Positions 7,205-16,203 of a stretch of DNA of 64,000 nt are shown piece by piece (position 1 is the stretch's first letter; each line of letters begins with the position of its first letter). Both the position numbers and the translations under genes were made by a program. The notes below the pieces were generated by a model, which was given only the letters and a program-made list of their open reading frames with translations, did no database searches and was not told where the DNA came from. The stretch is taken from the NCBI RefSeq assembly GCF_900091595.1, contig NZ_FMCW01000016.1, positions 1 through 64,000 of the forward strand. Reading direction: 5' to 3'. The DNA is from Micromonospora haikouensis. Lineage in GTDB: Bacteria > Actinomycetota > Actinomycetes > Mycobacteriales > Micromonosporaceae.

Positions 7205-10024
7205 TCAGGTGGTGGTGCAGGTGAGGTTCGTCGGCGGGTTGTTGGTCCCGGTCGTCGTGGCGATGAAGCCGAACGTGGTGGAGGCGCCGGCGGCCAGCGC
7301 CCCGTTGTAGTCGACGTTGCGCACCGTCACGTTCGACCCGCTCTGGGTGTGCGAGCCGCCCCAGATCTGGCTGATCACCTGGCCGTTGGGGAACGTCCAG
7401 GAGACCGTCCAGCCCCGGATCGCGGTCGCGCCGGCGGTGACGGTGACCTCGCCCTGGAAGCCGCCCGACCAGGACCCCGTCACCGCGTACGTCGCCCGCG
7501 CGCCGGACGACGGCGGCGAACTGGTCGGCGGCGGGGTCGGCGTCGGCGTCGGCGACCCGGTGGGCGTGGGGCTGGGGGTCAGGGTCGGTGACGGCGTGAC
7601 GCCGGGCCGCGCCGCCCGGTAGGTGTGGCCGGCGCGGACGGTGAGCGCGACGACGTCCGTCTCCGGTCGGGTGACGGCCGGCGTGCTGCCGTCGGTGACG
7701 TCGACGAGGGTGAAGCTGCCGGTGAGCAGCCGGGCGCGCAGCTTCAGCGTGCCGTCGCGGTCGGCGCGGATGACGATCTCGTCGATCTGGCTGTTGGTCC
7801 AGGCCACGCCGACGGTGTAGCCGCCCCGGCCGCGCAGGCCCGCGACCTGCCCGGTGGGCCAGGCCGTCGGCAGCGCGGGCAGCACGTGCAGCTCCCCGGC
7901 GTGGCTCTGCAGCAGCATCTCGGCGATGCCGGAGGTGGCCCCGAAGTTGCCGTCGATCTGGAACGGCGGGTGCAGGTCGAACATGTTCGGCGCGAGCCGG
8001 TCGGTGCGCACCAGGTCCTTGAAGAGCTTGTGGGCGCGGGCGGCGTCCTCCAGCCGGGCCCAGAAATTGATCTTCCAGGCGAGGGACCAGCCGGTGCCGT
8101 CGTCGCCGCGCAGCTCCAGCGTCTTGCGCGCGGCCTCGTGCAGGGCCGGGGTGCCGCGCTTGGTGATCTGGTTGCTGGGGTGCAGGCCGTACAGGTGGGA
8201 GACGTGCCGGTGGGTCCGCTCGGGCTCGACCCAGTCGGCGAGCCACTCCTGGACGCTGCCGCGCGAGCCGACCCGGCTCGGGGGCAGCCGGTCCTTGGCG
8301 GTACGCACCTGGGACCGGAAGGTGGTGTCGACGCCGAGCGCCTCGCTGGCCTTGGCCGCGGCGTCGAACAGGTCGCGCAGGATCTGGTTGTCCATCGTGG
8401 GACCCGCGCAGACGCTGACGTTCGCGTGGTGGGCGAGCTCCGGCGAGTTCGACGGGTTCGTGACCAGGTAGCCGAGCGTCGGATGGGCGACCAGGGTGTC
8501 GAGGAAGAACTGCGCGGCGCCCTTCAGGGCCGGGTAGTTGGTCTGGAGGAAACCGACGTCGCCGGTGAACAGGTAGTGCTCCCAGATGAGCGTGGCCAGC
8601 CACGCGCCGCCGGTCTGCCACATGCCCCACAGGGCCCCGTCGACGACCGACGCGCCCCGCCACGCGTCCGTGTTGTGGTGGGTGACCCAGCCGCCGGCGC
8701 CGTACTGGGCCTGGGCGACGCGCGCGCCGGTCACCGTCAGGTCCTTGATCATGTCGAAGACCGGCAGGAAGCACTCGGACAGGTTCGTCGTGTCCGCCGG
8801 CCAGTAGTTCATCGGCAGGTTGGCGTTGATGGTGTACTTCGAGTCCCAGGACGGGGCCAGGGAGTCGTTCCAGATGCCCTGCAGGTTCGCCGGCTGGGTG
8901 CCCGGCCGCGAGGAGGAGATCAGCAGGTAGCGGCCGAACTGGAACAGCAGCGCGGCGAACTGCGGGTCGTTGGTGCTCGCGTGCTGGGCGATCCGTACGT
9001 CGGTGGGCTGGTCGGCGGCGGCCGTGCGCCCCAGGTTGATCGTCACCCGGTTGAACAGCGCCTGGTAGTCGGCGACGTGGCGGCTGCGCAGCTGGTCGAT
9101 GGACACGCCCTTGGCCGCGTTGAGCCGGTTGCGCGCGATGCCCTGGTAGTCGCCGTTGACGGTGCGGTAGTTGACGTAACTGGACCCGATCGAGATCAGC
9201 ACGGTCACGCTCGTGGCCCCGGTGACCCGCAGGGAGCCGCCGGAGCTGCTGACCGTGCCGCCGGTCGCGATCGCGTGGGCCAGGCCGAGGAACCGCACCG
9301 ACCCGTTGAGGCCCTCCATGTTGCCGGAGATGCCGTCGACGGCGATCGTGCTGGCGTCCGGGCTCGACATGGTCGTCCGTTGCGGACTGTCGAAGGTGGC
9401 GGTGAACGTGATCGAGTTCGCCTTGTCGGCGGTCAGCCGCAGCACGATCACCTGGTCGGGGGCGCTGGCGAACACCTCACGCTGGTAGCGGACACCGCCC
9501 AGCACGTACGTGGTGGTGACGGTGGCCGTGGTGAGGTCGAGGGTGCGGTTGTACTGCGACACGCCGCTGGCCGAGCCGAAGGCGAGCCGGAGGTTGCCCA
9601 CGGTCTGGTAGGCGAGCTGGCCGCCCGGCGTACCCATCATCGTCTGGTTGATGAGGTCCTGCGCCGAGGACCACTGGTCGGCGAAGACGCGCCGGCGGAT
9701 CTCGGCCAGGTTGGCCGCGCCCCGGGTGTTGGCGGAGTCGTACGGGCCGCCGGCCCAGACGGTGTCCTCGTTGAGTTGCAGCCGCTCGGTGTCGACGTTG
9801 CCGAAGACCATCGCGCCGAGGCGTCCGTTGCCGATGGGCAGCGCGCGCAGCCAGTCGGTGCCGGCCCCCTCGTCGTACCACAGGGCCATGTCACCGGCGG
9901 CCAGCGCCTGCGGGGGCGCCGCCGAGTCGGCGCGGGCGACGGCGTTCCACGCCGCCGGCACCAGCGCGGCCCCGGCCCCCGCCGCCCCGGCCTTGAGCAC
10001 GTTTCTTCGTGTCACTTCAGACAT
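7205..10024 (-). CDS. Secreted GH95 alpha-L-fucosidase with C-terminal CBM2
   Basis: A 939-residue exported glycosidase. The N-terminus has a twin-arginine motif (TRRNVLKAG) and a hydrophobic stretch ending near residue 33. Residues ~40-790 match glycoside hydrolase family 95 (ALPIGNGRLGAMVFG, ERLQLNEDTVWAGGP, NPSNSPELAHH, PPFQIDGNFGATSGIAEMLLQS). The NPSNSPE and QIDGNFG segments carry residues of the GH95 active site. A Thr/Pro/Ser-rich linker (~800-835) leads to a CBM2 ending in CTTT, for binding cellulose or xylan. The likely substrate is fucosylated or galactosylated xyloglucan/pectin. GGAGAG precedes the ATG. The esterase gene lies 21 bp upstream in the same operon. Confidence 0.88.
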   Translation of the reverse strand: MSEVTRRNVLKAGAAGAGAALVPAAWNAVARADSAAPPQALAAGDMALWYDEGAGTDWLRALPIGNGRLGAMVFGNVDTERLQLNEDTVWAGGPYDSANTRGAANLAEIRRRVFADQWSSAQDLINQTMMGTPGGQLAYQTVGNLRLAFGSASGVSQYNRTLDLTTATVTTTYVLGGVRYQREVFASAPDQVIVLRLTADKANSITFTATFDSPQRTTMSSPDASTIAVDGISGNMEGLNGSVRFLGLAHAIATGGTVSSSGGSLRVTGATSVTVLISIGSSYVNYRTVNGDYQGIARNRLNAAKGVSIDQLRSRHVADYQALFNRVTINLGRTAAADQPTDVRIAQHASTNDPQFAALLFQFGRYLLISSSRPGTQPANLQGIWNDSLAPSWDSKYTINANLPMNYWPADTTNLSECFLPVFDMIKDLTVTGARVAQAQYGAGGWVTHHNTDAWRGASVVDGALWGMWQTGGAWLATLIWEHYLFTGDVGFLQTNYPALKGAAQFFLDTLVAHPTLGYLVTNPSNSPELAHHANVSVCAGPTMDNQILRDLFDAAAKASEALGVDTTFRSQVRTAKDRLPPSRVGSRGSVQEWLADWVEPERTHRHVSHLYGLHPSNQITKRGTPALHEAARKTLELRGDDGTGWSLAWKINFWARLEDAARAHKLFKDLVRTDRLAPNMFDLHPPFQIDGNFGATSGIAEMLLQSHAGELHVLPALPTAWPTGQVAGLRGRGGYTVGVAWTNSQIDEIVIRADRDGTLKLRARLLTGSFTLVDVTDGSTPAVTRPETDVVALTVRAGHTYRAARPGVTPSPTLTPSPTPTGSPTPTPTPPPTSSPPSSGARATYAVTGSWSGGFQGEVTVTAGATAIRGWTVSWTFPNGQVISQIWGGSHTQSGSNVTVRNVDYNGALAAGASTTFGFIATTTGTNNPPTNLTCTTT

Positions 10025-10045
10025 GATCTCTCCAGTTCACGCGGC

Positions 10046-11320
10046 TCAGAGGCTGGTGCAGGTCAGGGACGGCGTGTTCGGCGAGCCGCTGGCGAGGAAG
10101 CCGAACGTCGTGGACGTGCCGGCGGCCAGGCTGCCGTTCCAGGTCTCGTTGGAGACGTTCTGGGTGCTGCCGGCGGGCGCGTTGCGACCGCCCCAGACCT
10201 GGGTGATGGTCTGTCCGCCGGCGAGCGTCCAGCTCACCCGCCATCCGCTGATGGCGGTGCCGCCCGCAGTCACCTTGACCTCGCCCTGGAAGCCGCCGGA
10301 CCACTGGCCCGTGGTCTGGTAGGTGGCGGCGCAGCCGCCCGGCGCCGGGCTGGTCGGCGGGGTCGTGGGCGGCGTCGTCGGCGGCGTGGTGGGCGGGGTG
10401 CCGGCGAACTGCGTGAAGAACCGCCACACCTCGCCCGGGACCCAGGTCCGCGAGCCGCTGTCGCCGCCGGCGCCGTCCTGCGGCGCGGCGATGTGGCCGC
10501 CGTCGAACGCCGCCCACACCACCGGGTAGCCGGACCGGCAGCCGGAGTAGCTGAAGACGGTGTGCGTGAGGCTGCCCGCCCTCGGCTCCGGCGGGCTCGC
10601 CGCCGTGCACCCGTTGTTGCGCACGAAGCGGTCGCGCAGCGATCGCCCACCGGCGATGTTGTCGCTGATGCCGTGCACCCCGAGGTACGCGAACGGCTGG
10701 GTGCCGCCGCTGCATCCGCTGAGCGTGCCGGGGGCGGACTGGACGGCGACCGCCCGGAAGACGTCCGGCCGGGCGCAGGCCAGCGCGTAGCTCATGGATC
10801 CGCCGTAGCTGAAGCCGACGGAGAACCGCTGCGTCGTGTCGACGCACAGGCCGCCCTCGATGCGCCGGAGCATGTCGTCGACGAACGTGATGTCCTCGCC
10901 GCCGGAGTTGGCCCAGCCGTTGTTGATGCCCTGGGGGGCCACGAAGATGGTGCTGTTCTCCGCCAGGCGCAGCAGGCCGTAGTAGGCCCACACGTCCCGC
11001 TGCACCGTCTGGCCCGTGGCGACGTCGACCGCGGTGCCGCCGTACCAGTGGAACCCGAAGACCAGCCGGTACGGCCGGTTGGCGTCGTAGCCGTCGGGAA
11101 CCCGCAGGATGAACGTGCGGTTCTTGCCGTTGCTCTGGATCGTGTGCGTGCCGCTGGCCAGCGTCGGCGCCTTGCCGCAGCCGGCCGTCGCCGCTGCCGC
11201 GCCGACCTCCGCGGCCCGGGCGGTGCCGCCGAGGCCGCCGCCGACCAGCGTGCCGGCCGTGCCGAGGGTCAGCAGCATCGCGACCGCGATGGATGCGAAC
11301 CGCGATCTACAGGTGGACAT
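10046..11320 (-). CDS. Secreted PHB-depolymerase/feruloyl-type esterase (CE1-like) with CBM2
   Basis: A 424-residue secreted esterase. Residues 1-36 are a signal peptide ending near ARA. The alpha/beta-hydrolase domain carries the nucleophile motif GFSYGGS, and the probable catalytic His is in DGGHIAAP; this type covers LpqC/CE1 polysaccharide esterases and PHB depolymerases. A repeated PPTT linker joins a C-terminal CBM2 that starts at CAATYQTTGQWSGGFQG and ends CTSL. It probably removes acetyl or feruloyl groups from plant cell wall, working beside the GH95 enzyme downstream. AAGGAGA sits 7 bp before the ATG. It is the first gene of a two-gene operon. Confidence 0.82.
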   Translation of the reverse strand: MSTCRSRFASIAVAMLLTLGTAGTLVGGGLGGTARAAEVGAAAATAGCGKAPTLASGTHTIQSNGKNRTFILRVPDGYDANRPYRLVFGFHWYGGTAVDVATGQTVQRDVWAYYGLLRLAENSTIFVAPQGINNGWANSGGEDITFVDDMLRRIEGGLCVDTTQRFSVGFSYGGSMSYALACARPDVFRAVAVQSAPGTLSGCSGGTQPFAYLGVHGISDNIAGGRSLRDRFVRNNGCTAASPPEPRAGSLTHTVFSYSGCRSGYPVVWAAFDGGHIAAPQDGAGGDSGSRTWVPGEVWRFFTQFAGTPPTTPPTTPPTTPPTSPAPGGCAATYQTTGQWSGGFQGEVKVTAGGTAISGWRVSWTLAGGQTITQVWGGRNAPAGSTQNVSNETWNGSLAAGTSTTFGFLASGSPNTPSLTCTSL

Positions 11321-11568
11321 CAGATGTCTCCTTCATGCCGTGGGGTGGTGGTGTCGACGGCAAGCCGTCGTTGGTCAGCCCGGACGTGGCCGATCTGGCC
11401 GGGAGCGGTTCTCGGCAGGCTGACCTGCCCACGGTCAGGGCGTGCCGTGGAGGCTGGCGTGCCTGCCCGGTCGCTGGCGCGTGAACTGGCGCTGACCCGG
11501 TGGAACGTCGAGTCGCCGACCGGTCGCCCGTGCCGGCGCGGCGATGAGGGCAGCGCGTCGAACGACGC

Positions 11569-11582
11569 TGTTAGCGCTAAGA
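11569..11582. promoter_or_regulatory. LacI-type operator, TGTTAGCGCTAAGA
   Basis: The core TTAGCGCTAA (11571-11580) is a perfect 10-bp palindrome with the central CG step typical of LacI/GalR operators (consensus near TGTTAGCGCTAACA). It lies about 250 bp upstream of the esterase-GH95 operon and could regulate that unit. Confidence 0.5.
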
Positions 11583-11714
11583 AGAGCCGCGTCCGCGTTC
11601 CTGACATCGGCATGCGTCGATGTCTGCCGGCGTCCGAGCTCCCGACGGCGCACCAGCTTTGCCCACATGGACTCTCGTGGATGCATGTGCCCGCCGTCAA
11701 GATATGACGTTTAG

Positions 11715-11729
11715 GTTTCGCGAAAGTTT
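11715..11729. promoter_or_regulatory. Overlapping palindromes TTTCGCGAAA and GAAAGTTTC
   Basis: TTTCGCGAAA (11715-11724) is a perfect palindrome, and GAAA-G-TTTC (11721-11729) overlaps it. The second resembles the CGAA-N-TTCG type boxes described for xylan/xylobiose LacI regulators in Streptomyces. That link is from memory and is only suggestive. Confidence 0.35.
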
Positions 11730-11845
11730 CCCGCTGGTGAAGACGCCGGTCGGCCGCAGGCGTCACCCGGCCGCTCAATAGGAGGCTGTGGGGCGGGTTG
11801 CGGATGCTTGAGCCCGGCCGGGGTTTCTCGTAGCATCCAGGGTCC

Positions 11846-11867
11846 GAAATGTTACCGCGAACATTTC
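11846..11867. promoter_or_regulatory. 22-bp inverted repeat operator before the GH43 gene
   Basis: GAAATGTT (11846-11853) and AACATTTC (11860-11867) form perfect 8-bp arms around ACCGCG. The repeat ends 2 bp before the GGAGGG ribosome site (11870-11875) of the GH43 gene, so a bound repressor would block transcription or initiation. The LacI-family gene just downstream is the natural candidate regulator. Confidence 0.65.
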
Positions 11868-11883
11868 TCGGAGGGTGGTGTCA

Positions 11884-13433
11884 GTGTCCGCCGACCCGCA
11901 CTACCGCAACCCGGTCGTCGCCGGTTTCTATCCCGACCCGAGCGTCTGCCGCGTCGGCGACGACTACTACCTGGTCTGCTCCAGCTTCGAATACTTCCCT
12001 GGGGTGCCGCTGCTGCACAGCCGGGACCTGGTCAACTGGCGGCAGATCGGCAACGTGCTCGACCGCCCGAGCCAACTCCACCTCCCCGCGGACACCCCGG
12101 CCTCCCAGGGCGTCTACGCCCCGACCATCCGCCACCACGACGGCCGGTTCTGGGTGGTCACCACCAACGTGAGCCTGGGCCGGCACCTGATCGTCACCGC
12201 GCAGGACCCCGCCGGGCCGTGGTCCGATCCGGTCCAGATCGACCTGCCGCACGTCGACCCCTCGCTGGCCTGGGACGACGAGGGGAACTGCTGGCTGACC
12301 ACCTCGGGGGTGAAGTCCTACCGGATCGACCCGGACACCGGCCGGGTGCTGGAGGGCCCGATCCCCCTCTGGTCGGGCACCGGCGGCCAGTACCCCGAGG
12401 CCCCGCACCTCTACCGCATCGACGGCTGGTGGTACCTGCTGCTCTCCGAGGGCGGCACGCACACCGGCCACGCCGTCTCGGTCGCCCGGTCGCGCAGCCC
12501 CGGGGCCCCTTCGTGCCCGCACCGACCAACCCGATCCTCACCCACCGGGGCAGCAACCTGCCGGTGCAGGCCACCGGGCACGCCGACCTGGTCCAGAGCC
12601 CCGACGGCGGCTGGTGGATGGTCCTGCTTGGCATCCGGGCCAAGGGCCAGTGGCCGCCCTACCACGTCCTGGGCCGCGAGACCTTCCTGGTGCCCGTCCG
12701 CTGGGTCGACGGGTGGCCCGTCGTCGACCCCGTCGAGGAGGTCACGGCGGCCCCGGCCGGCAGCGCCCCGGCGCTCGCCGCCCCGGCCGAGGCGGGCGCG
12801 CACCGCGACGACTTCGACACGGCCGTCCTCGCCCCCGGCTGGGTCTCGCCGCGCTCCCGGCCCGACGCCGCCTGGTCGCTGACCGCGCGGCCCGGCTGGC
12901 TCACCCTGAACGCCACGGGGACGACGCTGGACCGCGCCGGCGCGACGATCGTGGCCACCCGGCAGCGGCACCACGACTGCCGCGCCAGCGCGCGCCTGGA
13001 CCCGGGCGGCGGCACCGCCGGGCTCACCATCCGCATCGACGAGGCGCACCACTACGACCTGGAGGTCTCCGCCGGCTGCGTGCGGGTTGTCGGCCGGGTC
13101 GGCCCGTTCCGGCAGGTCTTCGCCGAGCTCGCCGTGCCCGGCGGGCCGCTCGTCCTCACGATCGCCACCCGGACCCATGACCTCCGCCCGCCGACCGTGA
13201 CCTGCGCCGCCGACCTGTCGGCCGGGGCCGCGCCCTTCGGCGTACGCGCCGCCGCCTGCGACATGGTGGCCTTCGAGGTGGAGACCCCCGACGGCCCCCG
13301 CGTGCTGGCCGAGCTCGACGGGCGCTACCTGTCCACGGAGGTCGCCGCCGGCTTCACCGGCCGGGTCGTCGGCATGTACGTCACCGAGGGCAGCGCCGCC
13401 TTCGACTGGTTCGACTACCGGCCGGCGGGCTGA
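11884..13433 (+). pseudogene. GH43 glycosidase (beta-xylosidase/arabinofuranosidase type) with one-base frameshift
   Basis: The start is GTG 11884, 8 bp after GGAGGG (GTGs at 11875 and 11878 are alternatives). The first frame gives a clear GH43 N-terminus: NPVVAGFYPDPSVCRVGDDYYLV with the catalytic Asp in YPDPS, HVDPSLAWDD, and QYPEAPHLY with the catalytic Glu. After ARSRSP (about 12498) homology moves to another frame, continuing FVPAPTNPILTHRGSN through a C-terminal concanavalin-A-like domain to 13433. Adding one C to the CCCCGGGG run at 12498-12505 restores SPRGPFVP and a ~516-residue protein. It could be a true mutation or a homopolymer sequencing error. As written, it would end early, lacking half the protein. 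Confidence 0.85.
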
Positions 13434-13484
13434 CGGCGCTCGCCGCGGCGGTCACGGCCACCGTCCCGCGCCGGGCGGCCGCCG

Positions 13485-13490
13485 TAGACT
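13485..13490 (+). promoter_or_regulatory. Possible -10 box (TAGACT) for a leaderless lacI-type transcript
   Basis: TAGACT fits the actinobacterial -10 pattern TAnnnT and ends 7 bp before the GTG start of the regulator at 13498. No ribosome site precedes that GTG. This spacing is typical of leaderless transcripts. I see no convincing -35 box. Confidence 0.4.
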
Positions 13491-13497
13491 CTGCCCC

Positions 13498-14538
13498 GTG
13501 ATCGAGGACGGCCCGCGGCGGCATCCCCGCAAGCCCCGGCGCGGTGACCTGCCCATCGCCACGATCGCCGAGCTCGCCGGGGTGTCCCCGCCCACGGTGT
13601 CCAAGGTGCTCAACGGCCGCGGCGGCGTCGGCGAACAGACCCGGCGACGGGTGGAGGCGCTGCTGCGCGACCACGGCTACCGCCGGCGGCAGGCCGCCGG
13701 GGTCACCCCCTGCGTCGAGGTGGTCTTCCACCAGATGCTGCCCTCGATCGCGATGGAGATCCTGCGGGGGGTCCAGCAGGTCGCCGGCGCGCGGGACTGC
13801 ACGGTCGGCTTCACCGACGTCCACCGCCGGGTCCTGGTGGGCCAGTCCTGGGTGGAGCCGATGCTGCGGCGACAGCCGACCGCCGTCATCACGGTCCTCT
13901 CCCAGGTCACCGCCGAGCACAGCGCGCAGTTCGCCGCCAGCGGCGTGCCGCTGGTCGCCGTCGACCCGATCGGTGACCTGTTCCCCACGCCCGCCGTCGG
14001 GGCCAACAACTGGAGCGGTGCCCTCGCCGGCACCCGGCACCTGCTCGACCTGGGCCACCGCCGGATCGGAGTGCTCACCGGCCCGGTCAAGGACCTGTCC
14101 GCCCGGGCCCGGCTGGACGGCTTCCGTGCCGCGCTGGACTACGCCGGGATCCCGTTCGACGACGGTCTCGAACGACGCGGCGTGCTCACCTTCGACAGCG
14201 GCCGGGAACTCGCGGCCGAGCTGCTGTCGCGGCCCGCGCCGCCCACCGCCGTCGTGTGCGGCAACGACCTGCAGGCGCTGGGCGTCTACGCGGCGGCGCG
14301 CGAGGCTGACCTGCGGATCCCCGACGACCTCAGCGTCGTGGGCTTCGACGACATCGACCAGGCGGCCTGGCTGGCGCCGCCGCTGACCACGGTGCGGCAG
14401 CCCTTCGGCGAGATCGGGGCCACCGCCGCCCGACTCGCGCTGTCCATGGCCGACGGCCACGCCCCGGCCCAGGAGCGGTACGAGCTCAACACCGCTCTCG
14501 TCGTACGCGGCAGCACCGCGCCGCCCCGGGCCGGCTGA
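13498..14538 (+). CDS. LacI-family transcriptional regulator
   Basis: A 346-residue DNA-binding repressor. The N-terminal helix-turn-helix is IATIAELAGVSPPTVSKVLNGRGGVGEQTRRRV (residues ~20-52), followed by a periplasmic-binding-protein-like sugar domain with GVLTGP, CGNDLQALGVY and SVVGFDDIDQAAWLAPPLTTV. It follows the GH43 gene after 64 bp. The perfect 22-bp operator before GH43 is probably its target, with a xylo- or arabino-oligosaccharide as inducer. The ligand is not identifiable from sequence. The start GTG appears leaderless. Confidence 0.88.
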   Translation: MIEDGPRRHPRKPRRGDLPIATIAELAGVSPPTVSKVLNGRGGVGEQTRRRVEALLRDHGYRRRQAAGVTPCVEVVFHQMLPSIAMEILRGVQQVAGARDCTVGFTDVHRRVLVGQSWVEPMLRRQPTAVITVLSQVTAEHSAQFAASGVPLVAVDPIGDLFPTPAVGANNWSGALAGTRHLLDLGHRRIGVLTGPVKDLSARARLDGFRAALDYAGIPFDDGLERRGVLTFDSGRELAAELLSRPAPPTAVVCGNDLQALGVYAAAREADLRIPDDLSVVGFDDIDQAAWLAPPLTTVRQPFGEIGATAARLALSMADGHAPAQERYELNTALVVRGSTAPPRAG

Positions 14539-14581
14539 GCGGGGCAGGGCCGCTGCGGGTCCGGCATCCCGCCGGGCGGGG

Positions 14582-15976
14582 TCAGCCCTTCAGCGGATAC
14601 GGGATGAAGGTGCTGCGGTTCTCGTCCAGGTCGAGCCGGCCCGTGATCGGCGCTGCGGCGCGCTGCGGGCAGGTCATCCGCTCGCAGGTCTTGCAGCCGG
14701 GGCCGATCGAGGTGGTGGCGTCGGCCGCGTACAGGTCGATGCCGGCGGAGTAGACCAGCCGCTCGGCGTGCCGGGTCTCGCAGCCGAGCCCGATCGCGTA
14801 GACCTTCCCCGGCTGGTTGTAGCCGCCGTGGTGCCGGGTGATGGTGCGGGCGATCCACAGGTAGCGCTGCCCGTCGGGCATCGCGGCGACCTGCACGACG
14901 ACCCGGCCGGGCGAGCTGAACGCCTCGTAGACGTTCCACAGTGGGCAGGTGCCGCCGGTCAGCGAGAACGGGAAGCCGGTGGCGGACTGCCGCTTGGACA
15001 GGTTGCCGGCCCGGTCGACCCGGACGAACGAGAACGGCACCCCCCGCGCGCGGGGCCGCTGCAGGGTGCTGAGCCGGTGGCAGACCGTCTCCCACCCCAT
15101 CGCGAAGTGCTGGGTGAGCAGGTCGATGTCGTAGCGGCGCTGCTCCGCCGCGGCGAGGAAGCGCTCGTAGGGCAGGATCAGCGCGGCGGCGAAGTAGTTC
15201 GCCAGGCCGACCCGGGTGAGGATCTGCGTCTGCACGTCGTCGAAGCGTTCCTCCTCCACGATCTCGTCGATCACGTCGGCGAACTCCAGCAGCGCGATCT
15301 GCGCCGCCATCCGCATCGCCTCCTGCCCGGCCCGCAGCGACGTCGACAGGTGCAGGGTGCGCGTCTGCGGCCGGTAGCGGTGCAACTCGTCGCCGAGCAG
15401 GGTGGCGTCGTCGCGGCGCACCTGCACGCAGTGCCGCTCGGCGAGCCGGTCCTGCAACGCGGAGCGCACCTCGCCGCGGCGCAGCCCGATGGTCGCCGCC
15501 AGCCGCTCCGCCGCCTCGTCGAGGTCCGGCACGTAGTTCTGCCGCCGGTAGAAGAACTCGGTCACCCGGTCGTGCGGGCTGCGCCCGATCGTCTCCCGGT
15601 CGCCGAGCAGCTCGGCGAGCTGCTCGTCGGCCTGCCGGTAGCGCCGGTGCAGGTCGAGGACGGCCTCGGCGACCTCGGGCAGCCGGGTGGCCAGCTCGGT
15701 GAGGTCGGCGACGCTCGGCCGCCCCGGGAGCGCCTCGCGCAGCCCGGCGACCAGCCGCGGCGTGTCGCGCGGGGCGAACACCGTCGGGTCGACGCCGAAG
15801 ACCTCGGTGATCCGCATCAGCACCGGCACGGTCAGCGGGCGCGCGTCGTGCTCGATCTGGTTGAGATAGCTGGGGGAGATGTTGAGCAGGCGGGCCAGGT
15901 GCGACTGGCTCAGCGCGCGGTCCTCGCGCATCCGGCGCAGCCGGGCGCCCGCGAAGGTCTTGCCGATCGCCCTCAC
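14582..15976 (-). CDS. ramB: RamB-like XRE-family regulator of acetate/propionate metabolism
   Basis: A 464-residue regulator read from GTG 15976; the frame also opens at GTG 16006. The XRE helix-turn-helix (ARLRRMREDRALSQSHLARLLNISPSYLNQIEHDARPLTVPVLMRI) is nearly the RamB/Rv0465c signature. It is followed by a peptidase-like IrrE/DUF955 region and a C-terminal DUF2083 domain with a cysteine cluster (CKTCERMTCPQ). RamB controls isocitrate lyase and malate synthase in Corynebacterium and Mycobacterium, and here the gene is divergent from aceA-aceB. GAGGAG directly abuts GTG 15976, so the exact start is uncertain. Confidence 0.85.
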   Translation of the reverse strand: MRAIGKTFAGARLRRMREDRALSQSHLARLLNISPSYLNQIEHDARPLTVPVLMRITEVFGVDPTVFAPRDTPRLVAGLREALPGRPSVADLTELATRLPEVAEAVLDLHRRYRQADEQLAELLGDRETIGRSPHDRVTEFFYRRQNYVPDLDEAAERLAATIGLRRGEVRSALQDRLAERHCVQVRRDDATLLGDELHRYRPQTRTLHLSTSLRAGQEAMRMAAQIALLEFADVIDEIVEEERFDDVQTQILTRVGLANYFAAALILPYERFLAAAEQRRYDIDLLTQHFAMGWETVCHRLSTLQRPRARGVPFSFVRVDRAGNLSKRQSATGFPFSLTGGTCPLWNVYEAFSSPGRVVVQVAAMPDGQRYLWIARTITRHHGGYNQPGKVYAIGLGCETRHAERLVYSAGIDLYAADATTSIGPGCKTCERMTCPQRAAAPITGRLDLDENRSTFIPYPLKG

Positions 15977-16030
15977 CTCCTCGTCGGTCTTTCGGCAGCC
16001 CAGCACCGTTGGCAGGCTGCAAATATAACC

Positions 16031-16046
16031 CTTCGCAACTTCGCAA
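16031..16046. promoter_or_regulatory. Tandem CTTCGCAA repeats, candidate RamB operator
   Basis: Two head-to-tail copies of CTTCGCAA (16031-16038, 16039-16046) lie in the ramB-aceA divergent region. The half-site resembles the TTTGCAA element described for RamB in Corynebacterium. It is about 160 bp before aceA and 55 bp before the regulator. Confidence 0.5.
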
Positions 16047-16203
16047 GACGGGGCGCGAACTTCTCAGAACTTGGCTTCTTCCGTCCCTCGACCGCACCGC
16101 CGACTCCGTGTGACCGTTGGCGACACGCCGGACGGGCGCCGCGGTCACGCCGCTGGGCGGCACGACGGAGCGCCGGCGTCACGACAGCCGAGGAGACGAC
16201 ATC

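Larger units (their letters stand above)
11321..11883. other. 563-bp divergent intergenic region with carbohydrate operators
   Basis: This is the only gene-free stretch over 300 bp. It separates the leftward esterase-GH95 operon from the rightward GH43 gene. Open frames here have no family signature and I reject them. It contains a LacI-type palindrome at 11569-11582, overlapping palindromes at 11715-11729 and a 22-bp inverted repeat at 11846-11867, each listed separately. The two outward operons are therefore probably sugar-repressed from this hub. Confidence 0.7.

Noticed and set aside
10350..10405. Short repeats encoding a PPTT linker, looking like an array
   Set aside because: They are the low-complexity linker between the esterase domain and CBM2, in frame and without spacers. 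Not a CRISPR array.
7625..11707. 1360-residue open frame on the + strand
   Set aside because: It is antisense to the GH95 and esterase genes, which have clear domains. The translation is low-complexity Arg/Gly/Ala-rich, as expected of a shadow frame in high-GC DNA.
11320..11778. 152-residue frame in the 563-bp intergenic region
   Set aside because: No homology signature, no ribosome site and composition unlike neighbouring genes. The region is better explained as a regulatory hub.
14538..14582. Terminator between lacI-type gene and ramB
   Set aside because: Only a short CCCGCC/GGCGGG stem is visible; too weak to call.
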